DNA of 64,000 nucleotides from contig CANTEW010000001.1 in assembly GCA_947652925.1 (NCBI GenBank), positions 1 to 64,000 on the forward strand, in the 5' to 3' direction. The position numbers and the translations under genes were made by a program. The stretch's first letter is position 1, and each line of letters begins with the position of its first letter. This DNA comes from an uncultured Lachnospiraceae bacterium. GTDB taxonomy: Bacteria; Bacillota; Clostridia; Lachnospirales; Lachnospiraceae. Below the pieces are notes generated by a model that worked only from the letters and a program-made list of their open reading frames with translations, did not search any database and had not been told where the DNA came from. Below are positions 57,945 to 64,000 of this stretch, one piece after another.

Positions 57945-57960
57945 TGTATGTATACATACA
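57945..57960. promoter_or_regulatory. Palindromic operator upstream of the second marR
   Basis: Perfect 16-bp palindrome TGTATGTATACATACA, about 60 bases before the marR start. Confidence 0.75.
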
Positions 57961-58122
57961 ATCATAGCACCGTTTCTATGCCCCTGTCAATATAAAAATG
58001 AAACGCTCATATATTGACAAGTTGAACTCTGTGATAGATCCTGCCGGATGATCCGTCTTTCTTCAAGGCGGTAGGCTACGGCCACCTCCCACTCTCCTGC
58101 ACATGATCCTACGAAAGTAGTA

Positions 58123-58151
58123 TTTCAAAATGCAAAACACCGACTTATAAT
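58123..58151 (+). promoter_or_regulatory. Candidate promoter of the SDR-panB unit
   Basis: TTTCAA and a perfect TATAAT with a 17-base spacer, 34 bases before the SDR start. Confidence 0.5.
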
Positions 58152-58184
58152 GGATACACGTTAAACAGGAAGGGAGGTTAACAG

Positions 58185-59066
58185 ATGCAAGAAAATCCTT
58201 TATCAAACCTAAACCCCGACGACCTGACGGCCATGAGCCTGCAGGGCCTTGAGACTTTAGAACAGGTCTTCTGCAAAGGTTTAGCAAAAAAAGCAGCATT
58301 AGTCACAGGAGACGCCACCGGCCTCGGCTTCAATGTGGTGAACCGGCTCTGTGAAGCTGGCTCCAGCGTTGTGATCGCCTCACGCAATGCAGAACGGGGC
58401 GAAAAAGCCGTTGATATCTTTAAGAGCAAAGGGTACGATGTATCCTTCGTCCGCACAGATGTACGAAATGTAAAAGATTGTTACGACGCCGTGGACTATA
58501 CTGTCAAAACTTACGGTAAGATCGATATCGCAGTCGCAGCTGCCGCAGAATGGGACAACTATGCATTCCTCGATGTCCCGGAAAAAGTCTTCGACTGCAT
58601 CATGGACACCGATTGTAAGGGTGCTTACTTTATCGCACAGGCCGCCGCGCATATGGGCGAGGGCCCCAGCCACCTTGGCTTTAATACATATTATCAGGCG
58701 GCAAAAGCAGGCGTGGTCGCCATGACAAAAGGCATCGCAGGAGAACTGAAACAGTACGGGATCGATGTCAACTGCATCGCACCAGGCGGCATGCTCACAC
58801 ACGGCGTTTTCGTTGAAGGCACACAGGCCGCGTCCCTGTACGGAGAAGAATACACAAAGATCATGCAGGAACACAGTTCCGACTCTCCCCTGTCCCTCAA
58901 TCCAGACCAGGTCGCGCTGGCTGTATACGCCCTCTGCACCCCCATGTCACGCTTTATGTGCGGCGAGACTGTCAACGTCAATGGAGGCGCTATGATGAAC
59001 CTGCAGGAAAAACCGTTCAGCTTTACCATTGACGGATGTATCCCAGGACCAGAAAAAGATCGATAG
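58185..59066 (+). pseudogene. Short-chain dehydrogenase/reductase missing its catalytic Ser strand
   Basis: 293 codons, open. Cofactor motif TGDATGLG and catalytic YYQAAK are present, with NCIAPGGMLT and the C-terminal VNVNGG. Between FIAQAA and AHMGEGPSHLGF about 20 residues usual in the family are missing, including the beta strand ending in the catalytic Ser. The junction is GC-repetitive (GCCGCCGCG), fitting slippage or short-repeat deletion. RBS AGGGAGG. Probably non-functional. Confidence 0.7.
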
Positions 59067-59081
59067 AAAAGGAGAAACATT

Positions 59082-59680
59082 ATGGCAAAAGATCTGGAGT
59101 TTAACTGTGCCGCGTTCGAGCGGACAAAAAAACTGTATGGCATCTGCAGCAGATGAAAAACAAGGGCCAGAAGATCACCATGGGCGCGACAAATGAACTC
59201 GTGCAGTATCTCGCTGATAACCATGTCGCCGTATTCGGCCATGTAGGCTGCCTCTCCGGATGGCAGACGACCCGTATCGGCGGATATAAGCATGTGGGAA
59301 AAACTGCCGAAGACGCGATGAAGATCTATCGCCAGGCTTACGAGTATCAGGAGAGCGGCATGGTCGGCATGACGATCGAGATGACTTCAAGAGAAGTGAC
59401 CGAAGCCATCGCCAAAAAACTCACGATCCCTGTGATCGAGATCGCCGGGGGCAGCGCCGCCGACGGCTCTGAAATGGTGATCCTCGACCTCCTTGGCATG
59501 GTCCCGCAGGACAGTATGTCCAAGCACTCAAAAGCATACGCCGATATGATGAACACCTGTATGGGCGCATTCAAAGCATTCGGCGATGAGGTCCGCGGCG
59601 GACAGTACCCACAGGACGAACATGGCTGGGGCATGGATCCAAAAGAATTAGACAAGTTCTTAAACGAGATAGAAAAATAG
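59082..59680 (+). pseudogene. Ketopantoate hydroxymethyltransferase (PanB)-like, deleted and frameshifted
   Basis: The first 24 codons (MAKDLEFNCAAFERTKKLYG) end in TGA. A shifted frame from 59144 reads LQQMKNKGQKITM, the PanB N-terminal signature. It jumps straight to GATNELVQYLADNHVAVFGH, which lies past the middle of PanB; about 100-120 residues with the metal ligands are gone. The rest (TRIGGYKHVGKTAEDA, IEMTSREVTEAIAKKL, EIAGGSAADGSEMVILDLLG) follows the family closely. 15 bases after the SDR, same transcript. Confidence 0.8.
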
Positions 59681-59686
59681 AAGACA

Positions 59687-59718
59687 GGGCTGCCGCATGG
59701 GACCAGATGCGGCAGCCC
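59687..59718. terminator. Bidirectional terminator between panB and luxR remnants
   Basis: Perfect 12-bp stem GGGCTGCCGCAT / ATGCGGCAGCCC with an 8-base loop between convergent genes. Confidence 0.85.
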
Positions 59719-60378
59719 TATCTCTTGATCAGTTTCAATAAAAGCTCCTGTCTTGTATTGACATGCAATTTCTTATAGATATTGTCCATGTGCTTCTTTA
59801 CCGTCGTATAGCTGATACAGAGTTTTACGCTGATATTGCGAGGCGTTACGCCTTCCACCAGCAGCTCTGTGATCTCCCGCTCCCGCTGTGTCAGCGGGGT
59901 CTCTCCATAGAATGTGCCGACAGACCCCTGCGCAAGCGTGACATAGAGATTTTGGAACATATTATCCAGATGCGGACGGATCACTCCCATGATCTGGATC
60001 TCCTCACTGGAATACGGCATATCGCTGACCCGATCCAGAGACAGCATGTATTTCAGGGAATACGGATCATTGCGCAGGCCAAGCCCAAAACTGTGCTTGA
60101 TATTCTGCGGTCTGACATATTCGTCGTAAAAACGGCTCGAGCCATACGACGACTCACTGAACACACATTGCTCCACCGAAGGGTAGTTCCTGGCAAACCA
60201 TACGGCCACACTAGGCATAGAAAACCTTCCCATTCCCATTCAGGAAATATGATCTGCCCTGGTCAAAAAGGATGAGCCTGCCGATCGTATCCAGTATCTG
60301 ATCCCCGAGGTCCTCCGGCGTCCTTTTACTCCCGCACTTCAATAGAAAATCATTGATCATCTCCCAGTCAAATGCCAT
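59718..60378 (-). pseudogene. LuxR-type regulator, frameshifted
   Basis: N-terminal frame from 60378 (MAFDWEMINDFLLKCGSKRT) reaches FLNGNGKVFYA and TAG near 60211. The rest of the protein is in another frame from about 60235 (PSVAVWFARNYPSVEQCVFS) to a canonical helix-turn-helix (TQREREITELLVEGVTPRNI, YTTVKKHMDNIYKKLHV). A one-base indel near 60225 explains this. RBS AGAGGTGAT supports 60378. Convergent with SDR-panB. Confidence 0.8.
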
Positions 60379-60401
60379 CTGATCACCTCTTTGCATTATC
60401 T

Positions 60402-60620
60402 TAGAGCGTGTTTGAAAACTTTCTAAATCCTGTAAATAGATTGGATCTTCCTAGTATAGTGACCAGCTGACTTCTATAACAATTGTACCGCCTATTTTGC
60501 CATCTGCTGCGTTGTCCTCAATCGCCGTAGCCACCGCTACGTCTCATTCCTCCGCCTTGCAGAGTGACAAAATATCCGGCACGCTTTATTACAGAAGTCA
60601 ACCTGCCACTACACTAGTGT
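60402..60620. repeat. Composite type D element next to a type B-like end
   Basis: Starts TTAGAGCGTGTTTGAAAAC with CTGTAAATAGATTGGAT as in type B, then at about 60457 AGTGACCAGCTGACTTCT begins an inner element whose right end AGAAGTCAACCTGCCACTAC is its inverse. The core (GTAGCCACCGCTACG, CATTCCTCCGCCTTGCAGAG) matches 46560-46620. Looks like one small element inserted in another. Confidence 0.7.
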
Positions 60621-60652
60621 ACTGTACCATCAGATATCAAATACACGACCGA

Positions 60653-61498
60653 TCATTTTTTCCGCACGGGTATCCATACTTCGTACTGTGCATTTTGTGG
60701 ATCTGGGTCCAGATATACCTCGATATCCGGTGCATTGCCATATTCATATCCGGAAGTAGGGAGCCATTCTGTCACGATGCGCCGCTCCAGCTCCTGGATC
60801 GACTGGTTCGTCCCCGAACCGGGAAACACTGCCCAGGTAGCCGCCGGGACCTCATATCTCTCGAATCCCTCTGCCGCCTGTGCGCTGGCCACTGCGATAA
60901 AATATCTCCATTCTTCCTCATCCCCGCAAGCGCTCACTCCCAAGATCCCTTTTAACGGGGTATCCATCATCCCCGCCAGCTTCTGTATCGTCCCGTCCAT
61001 AGCGGCTTTCTGCCACATACCCGGCACTACCTCAAAATTCTTTTCTATCTCCCTGTGCAGAGGCATCGATATGCCTATGATATGAAAAGCCTCTTTTGTT
61101 TCGATCCGATATTCCATCTCTTCCACTCCTTTGACTGTGATCTTAAATACCAAGGGCGGGAAAGATCTCACGGTCACCCCTTCTCCCCTCACTGCGGACA
61201 GCGGGATCCCATGCACGCTCTGGAATGCCCGGTTGAACGCAGTGGGAGAGCTGTACCCATATTTCCCCGCCACATCAATGATCTTCTGTGCCCCGCTCTG
61301 CAGATCCACCGCAGCCAGGGACATCTTCCTCCTGCGGATATATCCAGATAGTGGGATACCCGCCATATAGGTGAACATCCGCCGGAAGTGATACGCTGAA
61401 CAGCAGGCGATCCTCCCAAGCTGCTCATAGTCGATCTCATCCGTCAGATGTCCTTCTATATATCTGATCGCTCCATTCATCCTGTCTATCCATTCCAT
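60653..61498 (-). CDS. AraC family regulator with GyrI-like domain
   Basis: 281 residues. N-terminal double helix-turn-helix (IDYEQLGRIACCSAYHFRRM, AGKYGYSSPTAFNRAFQSVH), then a GyrI/effector-binding domain from about residue 125 ending DIEVYLDPDPQNAQYEVWIPV. Proteins of this layout sense small hydrophobic compounds and often control efflux pumps. Intact; no clear target gene adjacent. Confidence 0.92.
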   Translation of the reverse strand: MEWIDRMNGAIRYIEGHLTDEIDYEQLGRIACCSAYHFRRMFTYMAGIPLSGYIRRRKMSLAAVDLQSGAQKIIDVAGKYGYSSPTAFNRAFQSVHGIPLSAVRGEGVTVRSFPPLVFKITVKGVEEMEYRIETKEAFHIIGISMPLHREIEKNFEVVPGMWQKAAMDGTIQKLAGMMDTPLKGILGVSACGDEEEWRYFIAVASAQAAEGFERYEVPAATWAVFPGSGTNQSIQELERRIVTEWLPTSGYEYGNAPDIEVYLDPDPQNAQYEVWIPVRKK

Positions 61499-61611
61499 CT
61501 CTCCCCAACTCCTCTCCTGATCATACTACCATCATGATCCACAGTCTGTCCTCTCATTTCCTGCACAAGAATAGAGTGCCCTATACGCCCGATCACAGAA
61601 CCCAAACGAAA

Positions 61612-61652
61612 ATATCCCAAAGCAGGATCCATGATCGTATACTTTGGGATAT
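61612..61652 (-). terminator. Terminator of the 61659 gene
   Basis: 11-bp stem ATATCCCAAAG / CTTTGGGATAT, followed on the minus strand by TTTCG. Confidence 0.7.
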
Positions 61653-61658
61653 CAGGCC

Positions 61659-62213
61659 TCAGTAATAGTCTGCTGCCCGTTTTTTCTCTCCGCCATGTTT
61701 TTCATTATAACAGCGGACAACAGCACGGATACCTTTATGGCTCATATAAGGGAGCATAAATGAGATACAGTCCCAGTCCCCGTTGGACTGCATGATGAGC
61801 AGGGCATGACCGTCGATGTCTTTGCGGGTGAGTGCCTGTGCCGTCTTATTTTTTCTTGCGGCTTTGATCTTTTTCTTGGTGAACTTTAGTTTTTTTCCGG
61901 TGGTCATGTCTATCTCGCCCGCCCACTCTGAAGCCTTGGACGCCGGGAGCAGTTTTTTTACACCTTTTTTTGACATATACGGGACAAAAAAGGCGACCCA
62001 GTCCCACACCCACATCTTATCGGTCAACGCCAATGCCATTTTATCTGCCTGGGCGGGTTTGATCTTTTTGTTTGCGGCAGGAGCAGCTGCTGCACCTTTC
62101 ACGGGCGTTTTTCCAGACACCTCCGCTATGCAGCTCCCGGGATAAAAGCTGGTGGCGATCATCACGACCGCCAGGATCATCACAAAACATCTTCTTTTAG
62201 ATCTCAGATCCAT
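61659..62213 (-). CDS. Secreted protein with two WD-PYMS repeats, unknown function
   Basis: 184 residues. A basic start and hydrophobic stretch (FVMILAVVMIATSFYPGS) form a signal peptide or anchor. The mature part has two related blocks, WDWVAFFVPYMSKKGVKKLL (about residue 70) and WDCISFMLPYMSHKGIRAVV (about 148), each preceded by an ALT segment and separated by a Lys-rich linker. Similar blocks recall the extracellular end of some BlaR1-like M56 proteins, from memory only. Own terminator. Confidence 0.75.
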   Translation of the reverse strand: MDLRSKRRCFVMILAVVMIATSFYPGSCIAEVSGKTPVKGAAAAPAANKKIKPAQADKMALALTDKMWVWDWVAFFVPYMSKKGVKKLLPASKASEWAGEIDMTTGKKLKFTKKKIKAARKNKTAQALTRKDIDGHALLIMQSNGDWDCISFMLPYMSHKGIRAVVRCYNEKHGGEKKRAADYY

Positions 62214-62387
62214 GATCGGGATCCCCCTTTCTTATCATTTGTCTTTTGTATATATGATAGCAAAAAACAGATATGGTGTAAAGCTGTTTATCTCCTCCCC
62301 GCAAGATAGATGCACCCTCCTGCGGCCAGGATCTGGACGAATATGGATCTGGCTGTCCTCTCTCAGCACAGTATCCTCCCTGTGAAA

Positions 62388-62428
62388 AAAGCGCCGAAAA
62401 CTGCCATCCAGACAGCCTTCGACGCTTT
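62388..62428 (-). terminator. Terminator of gdhA
   Basis: Minus strand: AAAGCGTCGAA paired with TTCGGCGCTTT (one mismatch), inner CTGTCTGGATGGCAG, then TTTTTT. Twelve bases after the gdhA stop. Confidence 0.75.
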
Positions 62429-62440
62429 CTATATCTATCC

Positions 62441-63790
<1,350 letters not shown>

Positions 63791-63834
63791 TTATGATGAT
63801 CTGTTTTTCGATCGTTTGGTTTTTTATCGGGAAC

Positions 63835-63863
63835 ATTATATATGAGTTTATCAAAAAAGGCAA
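63835..63863 (-). promoter_or_regulatory. Promoter of gdhA
   Basis: TTGCCT and TATAAT with a 17-base spacer on the minus strand, about 60 bases before the start. Confidence 0.7.
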
Positions 63864-63940
63864 GGGGATACTGTCCGATCTGTCAGTCCCTCCCGCTCTT
63901 GGATATGGAGGCTCCGGCGTCTGCCGAAGGGCATATCATT

Positions 63941-63978
63941 GTATATTTTGTATGATCCTCTGTATACTATGTATGATC
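63941..63978. promoter_or_regulatory. Direct repeats upstream of the gdhA promoter
   Basis: GTATATTTTGTATGATC (63941-63957) and GTATACTATGTATGATC (63962-63978) repeat with a 21-base period, two helical turns, about 80-115 bases upstream of the -35 box. A weaker GTACTTTTTAT follows. Looks like a tandem activator site; regulator unknown. Confidence 0.45.
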
Positions 63979-64000
63979 TTTTGTACTTTTTATCCCACTT

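Overview
The window reads as a chromosomal segment of a spore-forming, anaerobic, Gram-positive bacterium of the Clostridia, most likely family Lachnospiraceae. This rests on Firmicutes gene orders (rimP-nusA-rnpM-ylxQ-infB-rbfA-nrnA-truB-ribF and tig-clpP-clpX-lon-engB), a small protein resembling alpha/beta-type small acid-soluble spore proteins, a yedE/yedF/DUF3343 selenium cluster, ECF transporter genes, canonical sigma-A promoters with 17-bp spacers, and AGGAGG-type ribosome binding sites. Base composition is moderately GC-rich and GATC is strikingly frequent. No rRNA, tRNA or CRISPR array was seen.

Layout. 1-1580: a repeat fragment and a MATE exporter. 1552-4482 (minus): pyrimidine salvage (udp-cdd) and a Na/Pi cotransporter. 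4497-13374 (minus): the transcription/translation operon from rimP to ribF, driven by a clear promoter and opening with a UUCG-capped leader hairpin. 13503-16403: a secreted modular transglutaminase-like protein. 16658-19125 (plus): degV plus a two-component pair. 19097-28578 (minus): protein quality control (tig, clpP, clpX, lon), engB, the ECF module and truA. 28742-36751: DJ-1, CYTH, proC, a transglycosylase-like protein that has lost its catalytic Glu, two orphan peptide/nickel-type permeases, adenine deaminase and a ZIP transporter. 36752-39195: a hypothetical protein, decayed transporter fragments and the SASP-like gene. 39260-44430: a class A PBP, family 4 uracil-DNA glycosylase and the selenium operon.

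44.6-60.6 kb is an accessory region in advanced decay. Most genes there carry frameshifts, nonsense codons or internal deletions: two MATE exporters, TetR, a DXS-like enzyme, a response-regulator tail, a FAD oxidoreductase, a nitroreductase, PhzF, LysR, SDR, PanB and LuxR. It contains transposase remnants and most copies of a family of small non-coding inverted-repeat elements ending in (CTA)GAGCGTGTTTGAAAAC. Apparently intact genes there are two MarR regulators, a GNAT acetyltransferase and one MATE exporter whose C-terminus runs into one of these elements. Each MarR gene and its partner MATE gene are preceded by matching palindromes, which look like two separate regulons. 60.65-64 kb returns to intact genes (AraC/GyrI-like regulator, a two-repeat secreted protein, gdhA).

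Most notable for follow-up: the GATC excess, the modular MITE-like family, the paired MarR/MATE operators, the acidic NusA tail opposite a basic IF2 linker in one operon, and the transglycosylase-like protein with Gly at the catalytic Glu position.
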